This document shows, in pieces, positions 45,201 to 57,520 of a DNA stretch of 64,000 nucleotides (position 1 is its first letter; every line of letters begins with the position of its first letter). The notes beneath the pieces are model-generated. The model had not been told where the DNA came from. It worked only from the letters and a program-made list of their open reading frames with translations, and did not search any database. The stretch comes from Auanema rhodensis (lineage: Eukaryota; Nematoda; Chromadorea; Rhabditida; Rhabditidae), in the NCBI GenBank assembly GCA_964057225.1, contig OZ059897.1:16616001-16680000 (forward strand), written 5' to 3'. The translations under genes and the position numbers were made by a program.

Positions 45201-47686
45201 CTTCTTTACTTCCTCATAATTCTTTGAAATATTACCTAAAAAATATTTTTAGCTTTCTATTTTAATTTCCAGAATATTTTTTTATTTTTTATTAAAAAAA
45301 AGCTGAAAAGATATGAAGATTGATCATTTTTACTCGTCATACGGGATAAAACTCTTCTAATTTTTGAACTCTTCATTTCATTTTCTAAGAGAAACCAACA
45401 GCATAATGACGAAACAAACGACCGACAGACAGCTCCACCCCTTCCTCTTGGTCTTCGGGAGCCACGCCTCCTTCTGCTGATATCTTTGACTTTCATAGTT
45501 TGAAAGAAGTCCACGGCACTCCATTTTCGTTTTCATTTGATCCTCCTGAGCTGTCGGTAGAAAAGGATTTTAATGAATGGAATGTATTGTTATTATTCCT
45601 ATTACAACTAATTTTTTTTGTTTCTTTTCATTATTTTTCACTTATATTACATCATAATACAATCAGATTTCAATATGAATGAAATATCTGATTATTTATT
45701 CACAAGAACTTTGATATAAGGAAGAATAATCTCTTAATTTCATATAAGCATTCATCCCACCCTTATTCTTCGTCGGCTTCTAGTTGTATCATCCATTTTT
45801 ATGATTATCGCTCTGAACTAAGCTAATCAAGTTCCGTTCTAATTTTTTATTTTTTGTTCCGTATGAAGGAAAAAAATCTTTTTTGAGTTACTTTCCAGAA
45901 TAAATTAGAACGAAACAACTTCTTTTTTCAGAAAGTTTGACTTTTTCCTTTACTCTGTTCCTCCGACTTTAGTTCCATTTCCCTTTCAACTGATGACAAT
46001 ATTACTAACTGTCAGAAATGTATACAAACGACTGAATGAAATTATATTTTTGGAGTTTTTTATTTTTTTCGAATAAATATTCTGAAAATATAATTTTCAT
46101 ATTAGGACCAGACTAGTAGTTTGTCTAGTGTGAGTCGTCTAGTATGCTATAAGTGAAGCTAACAGCTATGCTTGTGATATCGACCAAATTTTTATTAAAT
46201 TATATATTTTAAAAGAAAAAAAAACGAAAGACAAATGATCTTTCTAATATTTTTTGTTATAATTCTAATAGTCTTCGTTTTTCTTTTTGTATAGAAAAAG
46301 GATAATATATATATATAAGACAGAACGATGAATTTGTCATCCATGATGAAGTCGTTTGTCTTTTCCTTTTTTTGTTTTTTTTTTCGTTGAAGGATACATC
46401 AATTCAAAGCGATTGTTTACTTGTTTACTGATTTGTTCTTTCTATAAACAAAATGTCTTGTCCACTGAAAAAATATCTTGTAATAATGGCCATTTCACTT
46501 AATCCCCCCTACCCCATCCCCTCTACAATCACCCTTCACTTGCTCTCTTTCTCTCTTTGTTATTCTCATCTCTCTTCAATACCTCTATCTTTCTATCATA
46601 CAATCATTGGCACAAGCTGTCTTCCTACCAACAAGCATAACCACTATTTCTCTTTCTATCTCCCTCACTCTTTATTTCATCTAACACTTTCCCTCTCTCT
46701 GTCTCTCACTATATTTTCTCTGTCTCATGTTTTTCTCTAGCAAGGCTCTCCACCCATCCAACTCCACCCAGAGCCTGACCCCACTCTCTAGTTTTCTATT
46801 TTCTATATAAAGTGTCTTTCCTTTTTTTTTGTTCATCTTCTTATTCTTTTTCATCATATTCATAATTATTTTATAAATTAAAATAATTATAAACTATTCT
46901 ATATATTTATTATGAAAATTATTTTTTATTTTATTGGACTTTTTCATTTTCTCCTCCTCATTGTATTCACAAAAAACTTTTTTTTTTTGGAGAAATGTTC
47001 AGCGGTAACATGGGTGTTGTCAACGATTACTTAATGTTCCGATTGTTGATAGATGATGTGGATCGCAAGAATCACAAAAGATATAGAAATAGTCTTTGTG
47101 TTCCTCGTTCCTCAGTTGGTGATATACATGGTAATGATAATCATATAAATTATATATTTTTTTGAATAAAATACAAAAAAACAAAAAAAAACATAAACTT
47201 ACTTCAAAAATATGTTTCAACATTCAAACAAAATACATAGTAACATGTACATATAGTTATATATACACAATAAACTTTTATTTTTCACAAATTTAACAGA
47301 AAACTAAAGAAAAAGGAGTATAATAGGCTGTTAGCTTCATTTCATGAGGGCTACTTCAACTTCTTATATTTTCATTTTTTTCTTTTTCAGAACCTTTTTG
47401 TTCTCCAATTGTTCCACACGTTCCAATTCGACAACGACTTTCAACACGACGTTGCACTAGCGGTTTGTTTTTCTTTTCCTTTTCAAGTAAAAAAACAGAA
47501 ATACTGTCTCTTTTCAATAGTTTGAAGTGACAAAGGTTTAGTTGATCATTTATTATTTTTGTGTTTATTTTGTTTTATTTTTTCTATTTATTATTAGTTT
47601 TTAGAAACTAATAAATGATAATTTCAAAACAAAAACTTATTTTAATTTAAAAAAAGAGAAGATTAAATGATTAATATTAAAATAAT

Positions 47687-47717
<31 letters not shown>

Positions 47718-50700
47718 TATATGTATATGGAAAAGTAAACTAAAATTCTTTTTTTTTGCTATTCAAATAAATGATATATTCTAAGAAAGTTTGCGCCTTT
47801 CTAGAAAAAGAAAATTAATGTGAAAACTCTATTAGAATTCATCTTTCATTTTTGAAAGCCTCTTTTCTAAAAGAAGAATTAAAAGATCCATTGATATTTT
47901 GTATAGAATGAAATACAATTTTCAAAGATATTCTGACCTATTCCTTTAGCAAATTTCCCGGCTTTTGCAGTTCAGCTAATGGTGCGACAAAAAAAAATTC
48001 CTCATTTAAAGCTTGTTAAGCTGTATTGGCTGAATTGATAGGATGGTTTTGCACAATTACACATTTGTTTCTGAGATCAAAAAATCAAAAAAGCCTTTCA
48101 AGTTTGTGATACTGAAGTTCAAGTGAGCAAGTAATAAAACTTTTCATTTCCTACGGGTACTATTCAAAGCTGACCCTAGAGGCTTACTTGCATGCTAGCT
48201 TAGATATGCATACAAAGGTTTGGCGAGATATATGAAACGAAATCAACATCAACTTGATATTATTAAAAAATATTTTTATTTTATAATATATATACATAGT
48301 ATATATATAAATGAAATCTTTAATTTCTTATAAATTAAGTCTTTAGTATTTGATGTTCTCTGATCATTTAGAGGAATTACATGATGATGATGCTGCTGAT
48401 GATGAGCATCTGGATTACATGGGTGGTAAAGATCTACCCACTTGTTACATGCTTTCTGATCCATTCTTACGTTTTTCTTTTAAAATGCTTTGAAAAACCT
48501 ATTCAACATTTTTAAAATTGTGGATATGTTTCAAAGAAATGGAGTTCAAACCTCTTCTCACTTATTTTCCCAGCTAAATTGGTATAACTTGAGTAGTTAG
48601 AGGGAAAGAGAAAGAGTGCAATGCAAACTTGGGTTTTGAACTTTGAATATGCGAGGGAGGACAGAAGGTAGACATCGAGATAATTTTCCAAGAGTGTTAT
48701 CCACATCTTGAATGTTTTATATTTAGAATATATTTCTGTGTCTATGTCTTCTGTTTGAGACGACCTTTGTATCGTTTCCCCCTCTCATTGGGTCTTATTG
48801 TTTTCAAAGCCTGTTTGTTCTATTCAGCTTCATTTCACATAGTGATCTTCGAGCTTGAACATTATGTTAAAACTTTCTTAGTATAAGTTCACTATTCTTT
48901 TGAAAACTGAAGCTGTCTACAAATAGTTTTCAGTTTAGCTGATTCTGACAAGGCTTTCATCTATTTTACGTCAATTAGAATAGAAATGATCATAAATTGA
49001 GAAAATTCATTTACAATGATGAAAAAGGTTCAAAGAGAATCACACTAACACCTTTAGAGGAACATGTCATTTACCAATTTCAATGACATCAAGTTCCTTG
49101 CAACAAAAATTTTTCTGAAAATTCATTCCATTAAGACGCAACAAAAAATTTTTAGTTCCTATTCCATTAAATTTGAAAAAATAAAAAAAAATTTCAGTAG
49201 ATGTATCTGATGATGCTATGGCCGCTCAAAATTGTTGCGGAAATTCGGTATATGGCATGCCAAGACGACGCCGAATGAGCTTGTTGCAAACCCTTCGTCA
49301 ACAAAATCGAGCTTTAGCTGATAGTGGTTTGGATATTCATCGTCCTCGAACAGATAGTGAAAGCACAATTCGAGGTATATCCATGACAACGAACTGAAGT
49401 TCAAAAATGATATTCAGATGCTTCATCGCCACCTGGTAAAGGATCGCCACCGTTGTCTCCAACAAAGAAGACATTCTCAACTCTTAAAGCTAAGTAAGTG
49501 ACCTTAAGTACAATATATTCTGTGTTGAATGTCTGAGTAAAACCCTGTTTACACACAGATAAGACTGATTTTTAATTCGTAGTTCTTTGAAATTGGTGGA
49601 AAGAAAAAATTCCCTTTTCCATGCTTTAAGAGCCAAGCTTAAGTTCGAACTATTCAACTTTTCACAAACATTTCTCTCGTCATTTTCGGATATGCTTTTA
49701 AAAGAAAATAGGAAATCTTATCTGTATCTATGATTTTTGATGTTGTAAATCTAATAGTATAGCTTCCTTAAATAGTTAAAGCAAATGAAGAAAGATTGAC
49801 ATGCATCTATCTATTCATCACCCTCGTTCTCCCACTTTTCAAAAATTCCAAAAACCCAAATACAACATGCTTTAAGCCAACTTGCCAGCCTGCCAGAATT
49901 ACATGCGTACGACTCTTCGTCGTTGTCAAAGCTATATATGGAAATAAAACTATGAAAATTTCTTATATTTCCCATGTGAAATCTGAAGAGAATAAAAGAA
50001 TTTTAAGAAATAGAACATCAAAAATCTTTTTATAACAAAAATTTGCATTTCTATCTGTTTGTCCTATATGTTCTTCGTACTTCAAGGCAGGGCAGCCTCT
50101 CCATCTTCGACTTCATAGATTTGACCCTATTCTCTCAGTACTTCATATGACATCTCATTCTTCTTCATATATGTACCCTTAGAACAGAACTTTGATGTTA
50201 CTACCAATGTATCTATCTGAAGAAAATGAGCAAAATGGAAAAGAGCAAGATCAAAGTAAATTTGGTTCAAAAATTTGAGTTCCGACGAAAAATCAAAGTT
50301 CATCCCATGTTAAATTATTCCGTTTTTAGCTTTCGTTTATTTAATTAAATGATTTCGAATTATTTTAAAAAATAAATTTTATTCTCATCATTCGATTCTT
50401 TAATAAAATTTCTTTTCAGACTATTCGGAAAACGAGAGAAACGTTCGGAATCCCGCTCAACAGCCACAGTTTATCAGAGTTCAGGAGATTATTCGCAATC
50501 ATGTGATTTGATTAATGGTAAGTTTAGAAGGAAATCATTTTAATTAATAATAATTAATTATTCTAAAAATATAAATAAAATTATAAAATTAATTTTTATA
50601 TTTATTTAATAAATAAAAAATAGATGTTAAAGTGATATGTACATCTAATACATATACATATGTATATAAGTAAACATATTAGTTTACAAAAATCTTAATT

Positions 50701-53700
50701 AGATATTTGAGAATGAAAATTGAAACTAACTTATTCAGATTTTCTATTGCTTCTAAATCTTTTTACTAATTTAACTTTTAGTTATTGAACAGAAGAAGGA
50801 TTTTTATGTATTTTTTTCATTTTTTTTCAAAAAATGTTTATTTTTAAAAAAAAAATGAATTTTCTTCTGCTCATGACACATACATAGACAAAAAAAATTT
50901 TTTTTTGTAATAAAATTTGTTGTCTTGAATATAAATAGAATGAAAATACATAATTATAATGAAAATAAAAGAAAATTAAAAAAGAAAATTCGACATTTTT
51001 TGGGTCTCAGCGGGATTTGTCTTGGTTTTAGATATATGTATTTATATCAAGAAATCAAAAAAAAAAGGGAAATATGAAAATCTTTCTGATTTTCTCTTAT
51101 CAATCCTTAGGACATTAAGGAAATTTATTTAAGTCTATATTAGACTATATATCACTTAAAAGACTTTATTTGGTCTTTTGAACCTTCTATTCATTCTCAA
51201 TCTATGATTTTCGTCTATTTTTGAAAAAAAAAGTTTGTCTTTGAGTCAGATTTATTCACTGAAATTACTGGTCCTTAAATGGATATAATTGACTGCAGTT
51301 TTCCGTTTTCTCTTTTTACCAAGAAATTGAGTCATCGATCTGACAAGAAGTCAAAAACTAAAAAAAACTTTAGTCAACTAGTTATCTATCCAACAAACAT
51401 ACTTCTATGTATAGATATTCTTAAGAAGAAGAGAAATAGAAGGCAGGAAGTAATGTATCCGAACAGGAAAATCAGAAAAAAATATTTCGGACATTGAAAT
51501 GTCTTTTGTGAGTGAATGAATATGTGTAGCATATCATTCATTCTTCTTTCTCTCTATAAATCTCTTTATATTTCTTTTTTTTTATTTTTACATTGTCCTT
51601 ATATATTAATTTTAGTAGTCAGTAGTTCAGTATTTCCTATTCTATTTTTTTTTATTTCAATATAGTGAGTTCCGTATATGAACGTCATCAGTAAAATTGA
51701 TGATAGAAATTCAAAATCTAATGGAAACTGATTTTTCTTTGAATAAGCATTAGATTAGATGAATTCACGTTTCATATAAATTTCATTTTTACTTAACATT
51801 TTGATTATCAAAGTACTTTTTCTATACATTATTTATATTGAAAAATCAATCTGAATAGAAAAGATGGAAGAGAATGAGGGACTGAATAAGGGAGAGAGAA
51901 GAAGTTCAGTTCAATAGAATTCTCGTAAAACAATTGTACTCTCTTCATCATAAAACTATTTTGTACTTGTTATATTGAGTGCAGAATATGAAAATATTTA
52001 ACAAAAAAACATCTTAAAAGTAAATGTAATACAGTTATATTAAATATATATTTTTATAATAAAAAGGATATGAAAAAGATAAAAAAAAAGAGAAAATTAT
52101 GTAAAACATATTCATTTCGAATATTTCAGGTGTAAGATCAAGAAAATCACCTTCAACTACTAATGATAGTGGACGCGGAAGTCAGGGACATTTGGAAGAT
52201 CGCATAGAAACTGCTATTGCTGTCATAGAAAGGCCTTCAAATAGAGATGATTTAATCCATTTACATGAAATTTCAAGTAGAAAGAATACTTATCGTCAAC
52301 CAATTCGAACATGTAAGTCTAATGTTATAAATTATTTTATTTTTAATTTATTAAATTGAAATATATACGTATGTTTATATAAAATATTCATATAGTACAT
52401 TGATATCAAAACCATATATTTATTTTATTTTATAAATAAAAAATATTTTTTATAGTCTAACTATATAAATATAATTTATTTTTTATTTTAGTATCATGTC
52501 CGGATTTATCCACTCTTCATATATCTGTTGTGCCAGTTGATTATGCACCAACTTCTCGAGCACCATTGGTGGAATCTGAATCAGAAGAAGAGGGTGTCAG
52601 CTTATTGGAGAGAAATATCAGTCCTACAGCAGGTTTGTTTGTTTTTTCATATAAATAATATAATTATTTTATAGTTTATTTTGTAATTATCTAGAAAAAT
52701 AAATAAAATTATTTATAATTATTGTTACTGACAAATATTTTATTTATTCAAATTTTAGGTTCTGATTATCTGTTGGAACGTCGAATGATGCGAAAACAAT
52801 TGGAATCCGAACAACGACGACAGGCAATGGCAATGTAAATCGCCCTCAGAAATATAAATATATATATACATATATACATAATAATAATAATTTTATTAAT
52901 TATATATAATATTATATGATCTACCGTAATCCCAAGACATTATTCCAGATTTTTACAGAGTTCACCTGATCTCTCATCACTCAATCTTACTCTTTCTTAT
53001 CATTTTTAACTAAAACAAAATATGCTTTAATTGAGAAAAAAAGATATATAAAGAGAAAATTCTAGATATACAAGTGGCTGACAATATTAGTTACCGGTTA
53101 ATTATATATATATTTACATATAAATATATATGTATAATTTTATATGGAAGAAATAAAAAAAAAAGAAATGAAATATAAAATATTTCTAATTCCATCATCT
53201 ATCTTTATCTTTTATTCTTCTTCATTTATTTTTTTGTTATTTTTTTTCAATTTTATTCAAAATAAATAAAGACTCGCTTTATGTTGAGTATACCTACCTA
53301 CCTACATGTGTCAGATTGAAAAAAAATATATTTAACTGGCATTGTCGTCATAGTAACGTTAAGTGAAAAAAAGAAATTATTTATTTGTTTATTTAATATT
53401 AATAGATAATAATCATAATTAAAGTTATTTAATTGTCAACAAAATTATTTAATAGTTTGAATATATTAGAATTCTATATTGAATTCTGTTTTGAGGTTTT
53501 TTGCATGTAATTTTTAATAAAAGCTTAATAACTTATAAAGGTATAACGGGTATGTAAAAAATTAGATGAAGATGAATGAATGAAAAAAAAAGATTTTGTT
53601 TCATGTATCAAGAAAATCTTTTTTTTGGATTTTTTTTATAATTAATGAATATATATATATATATACTAATTAATTTTATTAAATTTATAATTAAAATATT

Positions 53701-56700
53701 AAATATTAATAAGCATATTTAATAAATTTCCGATGAAAAACTAAATATAAACATTATTATTTTGAATGTGGATCACGGTAGTATTATATTAATATTAAAT
53801 ATAAATTTTATTATTATTATTATATTTTTTTAAAAATAAAATATTAAATAATTAATATTTTTATTTATTTAATAAATTTATTTGAATTGTTCAGGTCTGA
53901 TTGTTTGGAAGAAGCAGAAGAATGTGAAGAAATTCGTCAACTTTATAATGAAGAAGAAAGTATTAGCAGGGTTATATCAGCTTTATCTAATAGGTTTGAA
54001 CTTTCTTTTATTAAAATTTTAAGAAAAAAATGATTAAATAAGGGGTTTGATTATTCATAATAAATCTGAAATGGATCTATAAATACCAAATTAAACGTCG
54101 TTAAAATTTTATTATATGTACATAATATTTGAGAATTAATTAAGTTTTTTTAAGAATTTTATTAACAATCATAATATTTTATTAAAATTTTTTGTAGTTA
54201 CCTATAAATGAATGAGAAAAAGTTGTGAAAGTTGTATTATTAAGGATGAATCGTTGCTGAGAAAATTAAAATACAATTTAGATTTTATTTTTAAAAATTC
54301 AATTTAATAATCTCAAAATATATTTATAATAATATTTTTAATTAAATATAAAAATTAAAAATAAAACATTTTCAAGCAAAAAAAAAGAAAGTTTTAAACA
54401 AAAAATAAGAAATAATGTAATAAGTTAAGTAAATAATTAGAAAGTTCAACAGTGGTATTATAGATAGAGATAGGACGAATGTTATAGATATTGTAAAGAA
54501 TACAAAGAATCAAACAACTAGAAAACGTCACTTTATTTGAAAAATATATGTTGAATGTGTGAAGTAAGTGAGAATATAAAGGGATAGAAAGATAAAGAGA
54601 AAATAAGGAAAAAATGTTAAAGAATTTAGAAAAATAGAAAGAAAGATAAAGAGAGTATAAGTAAGAGGGATAAATGTTTCAAATAGAATAGTGTGATAGA
54701 ATAAGAGAAGATATACGATGATGATGATGATGATGTTAAAGCATGAAGTATATGTATATACGGTTGTCTATTTATTTAAATTGACATATCCACTTAAAAA
54801 TCTTAAAATTCTTTTTTTTTCAATTTGTTTGTTGTAGATCGGAGCAGACGGAAGACTTGGCCGATTTCGATGACAACATTTCAACGATCATTCTTGATCA
54901 CTTTCTTCCTTTATCTAGAAGCAGTAGTGAGTATTATAATTTTTTTATTCAATTTCCTTATTTTTAGAAAGAAAATTTAAAAATTATTTTAATAAAAGTA
55001 AAAATTTAAAAAAAAAAGAAAGTTAAATTACTAAATGTTTTCAAATTTTATTTCAAATTTTTGGTAAAATTTATATTTTACATATAATAGAAATATAAGT
55101 ACGTTTGTACAATTAGATTTCCATTTTTTGTCATAAAATACTAATTCAAATATGAAATTCAATTCAAATCAGCATTATATTCTCTAAATACACATGTGAA
55201 ACATAAAAAATATTTAATAAATATTAAATATTCTATGAACATCAATATGTGGTCCCTATGATTATTGATTATATTTTGAATATATTATATATACATATAT
55301 AGAATATAGTTAAATGATGAAAATAAGAGTAAGATGATATGTTTGTGGTGAAATATGGAAATTTTTATATAAAATTACAAGATTTACATGATGAGTTTCA
55401 CATATCAGTCATCTCAATCTTATATTTCCCAATTAGCGTACATAAATTTAAATTTTTGCTTAAATATCTTTGCCTCAAACGTCAAAATTTCTTCTTTTTT
55501 TCACAATTTTTCCATATTTTTCTTATAATTTTAATAATTATAATAATAATTTAGTAAATATATACATATGTATGTACATGTATGTATAAAACATTTTATA
55601 ATTAATTTATTTAAATAACAACCGCTCATTTCTTTCTTAAAAATAAAAATGATTACGTGTTGAAATCACGTAAACATTGTAACATCTTTTATTTAAATGT
55701 TATAAATATAAAGACAATAAAAACAATTAAAATACTTTAAGAACCATTTTAATTTATTTGAATAACATTAAATAGTTTGTTATATACTAAACAAAAATGT
55801 TTTGTTTTGTTTATATTTCATACTTTATAACAATTGTATTCCCTTTTTCCTAGTAAAGTTATTTAAAATTTCGAGAGATAAGCTGAGATACGTATTTCAA
55901 TCTTCAGTTGTTAACTAGTTAAATTACTCTTTAAAATGAGCAAAAAAGGGAAAAAAGAAAGAATTGAAATAAAAATGATAGTTAAATGCTTTTTACGTTA
56001 TTTTAACCATATACATTGAATTGAACGTTATGTTTATTCGAGATTTAGGATAAAGAAAAAGTTGAAAAAAGCTGCAACTTCTGTCACTTATTCAATATTT
56101 CATATCATATTTCTTTTTTTTTTCTCAATAAAAATGAAAAGCAATTAATATTTTGAATATTCCCTAGAAAATTATAAAGTTTTCAATTTTTGTTTAATCT
56201 TAATTTATATTTCAGAACTTGACTATAATTTTGATAACGATAGTTCATTATCTTCGGAATTATCTCTCAGCTTACACTTACACGACGACAACACAACGGA
56301 ATCAGAATTGAAGTTAGTTTAAAGAAAAAAAGTTTTTTTTTGTAAAACAATATTCAAAATAGCATTGAAAGTGAAACAAATATATTTACTTTTTTGAAAA
56401 TTTGAGTAAACTTACAGCTCTAGCTCTAGCTAGATCTAGCTTAATACCCTCATCTGTCTTCTTTGAGAGAGACTATTAGCAAAAAATAATTGTCAAATGT
56501 CTATAATCTAGATAAATGTATGATTATTAGAAATCTTTTAAGAAATATCTTTTTGAAGAACTTATTTTAAAAAGAAAAAAATTTCTTTTTCTTCTCTTTT
56601 TTTTTAAATATATCTTTAATTTTTAATAAATATATGTATATTGAATTTTAATTAAAAATAATATATTTTCCTTATTTCTTTCAAAAACTTTCAAAATTTT

Positions 56701-57520
56701 GAATTGTTTTTACCATTTAGTATATATAGAACATAGTTTACTCCGTAATCTAATTGTATCTGATGTATTTGAAAAAAGATTTGTATAGAAGAACTAATAT
56801 AATTTTTCGTTAAAATTTGACCGTTGAGAATCAAACAATATAATTTTTTTTTTGAATAAAATAGAAAGATAAAGATATTATATATTTAAATTGACGTTGA
56901 AGAACATGCCTATCCCATTTGAAAAGAGGTCTAAATTCAAAATGAAATCACCAGCAAAGGATATGAAGTAGAAGAAGATGAAGAAAAGTCGCCGTATTTC
57001 ATCTTCTTCTATCTATCTTCATCATATTCTAGCAGCTCATCTAATCACTTACAAACTTGAAGATACTGCTGTGAGACCCGGGTATTTCTTGTTTTGGAGA
57101 TGTTTTATTATTTTATTTCTTTTCTTTATTTTGCTTTTTTTCTTGTCGTCTTTGTCGTTTTCAATAACTACATTTGATATCCATATCTTCTTTATTCTAA
57201 AAGAAGAAAAAGAAGAATATACTATATGTATATACATATAACATATGTTATAATAAAAAATAATAATAATAATAAACACAATAAAAGATTATTAATATAA
57301 TTATATATATATATATATATATATACTATATATATGTATATATCTGATTTTTAGAATAAAAAAAAACTAAAAGAACTACAATTATTTTATTTTATTAAAT
57401 ATATTTATTATTTTAAGAACGGGAATATCTGTACAAACAGACTTATCTCTGCTTAACGTTGAAGAAGAAGTTGCTGAGTATTTTGCTAAAATTAATGACG
57501 GACAACCTATATCACTTGAG
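22678..57520 (+). CDS. Large multi-exon gene, hydrophilic Ser/Arg/Glu-rich protein, function unknown
   Basis: Fourteen exons join without frame breaks: 22678-22803, 23055-23148, 46993-47130, 47391-47462, 49198-49374, 49418-49493, 50420-50517, 52130-52312, 52492-52632, 52759-52834, 53895-53993, 54838-54926, 56216-56312 and 57418-57520, giving 523 codons. All have GT donors and AG acceptors, mostly TTTCAG/TTTTAG/TTTTAAG; exon 3 uses an unusual GGAG acceptor, the only one in frame. Exon 5 has a basic RRRR run, exon 6 Ser-Pro motifs, exon 9 an ESESEEE acidic stretch, exon 10 a charged helix with coiled-coil character, exons 11-13 acidic and Ser/Leu-rich segments. No signal peptide or membrane span is seen, so it is probably a cytoplasmic, largely disordered scaffold. 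I do not recognise the family. The 3' end is open: exon 14 leaves in phase 0. Confidence 0.75.
26334..26501 (-). CDS. Possible antisense exon or small gene, unknown
   Basis: From ATG 26501 to the stop at 26334 a 55-residue frame reads as a normal basic protein end with a Pro-rich TPTPLPPIQ stretch; GC is raised across it. Upstream the frame continues into a hydrophobic AT-rich extension. No splice sites were confirmed and no family is recognised. Confidence 0.25.
   Translation of the reverse strand, partial: CTREEQNMNSQPLKQGKFIRRKVFRVEKMVKTPTPLPPIQSYYPLFGLSVYTFCL
27166..27256. repeat. (GA)n purine tract
   Basis: About 90 bp of GAGAGA with interruptions, inside the giant intron. It generates repetitive open frames (Arg/Glu on one strand, Ser/Leu on the other) that are not genes. 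Confidence 0.95.
27690..27711. repeat. (AT)n microsatellite
   Basis: Pure AT run. Others are at about 16103-16126, 22012-22074, 53647-53666 and 57302-57326. Confidence 0.9.
28474..28764 (-). CDS. Possible antisense exon, Lys/Glu-rich, unknown
   Basis: 96 codons open; the first true ATG is at 28737. The first two thirds form a charged Lys/Glu-rich helix-like stretch with raised GC; the last 20 residues run into poly-T and are doubtful. The opposite strand is also open but reads as Ser/Phe low complexity. No matching splice partners found. Confidence 0.25.
   Translation of the reverse strand: MEKPNDSLAMAIESLPSKTTDGRNSRKGDDDNVLKEKEQKKLKMEEAEEKKKSSNWLKMADSLSLSSLNKWNNVFENIYFTKNIKKTNCYFFFKRR
31085..31107. 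repeat. (TG)n microsatellite
   Basis: About 11 TG units inside the giant intron. Confidence 0.95.
39256..39258 (+). other. Acceptor-like site 6 nt before an alternative start codon
   Basis: TTTGTTCAG is followed by TTTTAAATG; the in-frame TAA means nothing upstream can be joined in that frame, which fits spliced-leader trans-splicing or a short cis-spliced leader. Confidence 0.45.
39259..39433 (+). CDS. Alternative first exon of the large gene (ATG 39265)
   Basis: 56 codons from ATG 39265 to the donor TTTTG|gtatgt, leaving in phase 1. Exon 2 of the main model also leaves in phase 1, so both can join exon 3 at 46993. The encoded stretch is His- and Arg-rich and ends in a basic RKKR run. Base composition is clearly higher in GC than the surrounding intron. 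It implies two N-terminal isoforms and an internal promoter. Another frame through the same bases is also open but hydrophobic and leaves in a phase that does not fit exon 3. Confidence 0.55.
41272..41302. repeat. Palindromic ATAC/GTAT repeat
   Basis: ATACATACATACGAATGTAT and continuation: a run of ATAC units facing a run of GTAT units, able to form a hairpin. Confidence 0.8.
42722..42744. repeat. (ATG)n microsatellite
   Basis: Seven ATG/GAT units in the giant intron; a similar run is at 54718-54735 in intron 11. Confidence 0.95.
43103..43366 (-). CDS. Possible antisense terminal exon with a membrane segment
   Basis: 87 codons open on the minus strand, stop at 43105-43103. A hydrophilic start (QQTNGTDEHENLREGS) is followed near the middle by about 20 hydrophobic residues (IALRIAFMTIYVMSLIVLIV) and then a basic GRKH, as in a single-pass protein. 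The upstream boundary is a TAG that could also be an AG acceptor, though without a pyrimidine tract. GC is raised. Family unknown. Confidence 0.32.
   Translation of the reverse strand: MRNEAKQQTNGTDEHENLREGSRITGVSDIYLYHAQVLQMTPVGFSINYQHIALRIAFMTIYVMSLIVLIVGRKHPIQTLSGQQTWF
43481..43543 (+). repeat. Direct repeat with a GTTTGATCAAAC palindrome
   Basis: A 21-bp block starting GTTTGATCAAACTGTT occurs at 43481-43501 and again at 43523-43543, 42 bp apart, inside the giant intron. Confidence 0.85.
45383..45560 (-). other. Coding-like island open on both strands
   Basis: The most GC-rich part of the giant intron. On the minus strand a frame has a basic stretch (QQKEAWLPKTKRKG) followed by a hydrophobic SCLSVVCFVIMLLVSL, i.e. 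a possible signal anchor, with a GT donor candidate after MLL. On the plus strand a frame rich in Ser/Thr/Pro (ATPPSADIFDFHSLKEVHG) ends at a possible donor TCG|gtagaa. Neither fits the phase of the main gene. I cannot choose between them. Confidence 0.25.

Larger units (their letters stand above)
23149..46992. other. Giant intron (about 24 kb) between exons 2 and 3
   Basis: AT-rich, full of homopolymer runs and simple repeats. Besides the alternative first exon at 39259 it holds coding-like islands, most of them open on the minus strand (near 24.8, 26.4, 28.6, 32.7, 34.5, 43.2 and 45.4 kb). No transposon ends or RNA genes were recognised. Confidence 0.6.

Noticed and set aside
47003-47130. 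Exon 3 starting at the stronger TTCAG acceptor (47003)
   Set aside because: Entered in phase 1 from either upstream exon it stops after ten codons; only the acceptor at 46991-46992 keeps the frame.
56978-57279. Open frames at 56978-57241 (+) and 57049-57279 (-)
   Set aside because: They lie in the intron between exons 13 and 14; AT-rich composition and no splice fit to the gene.
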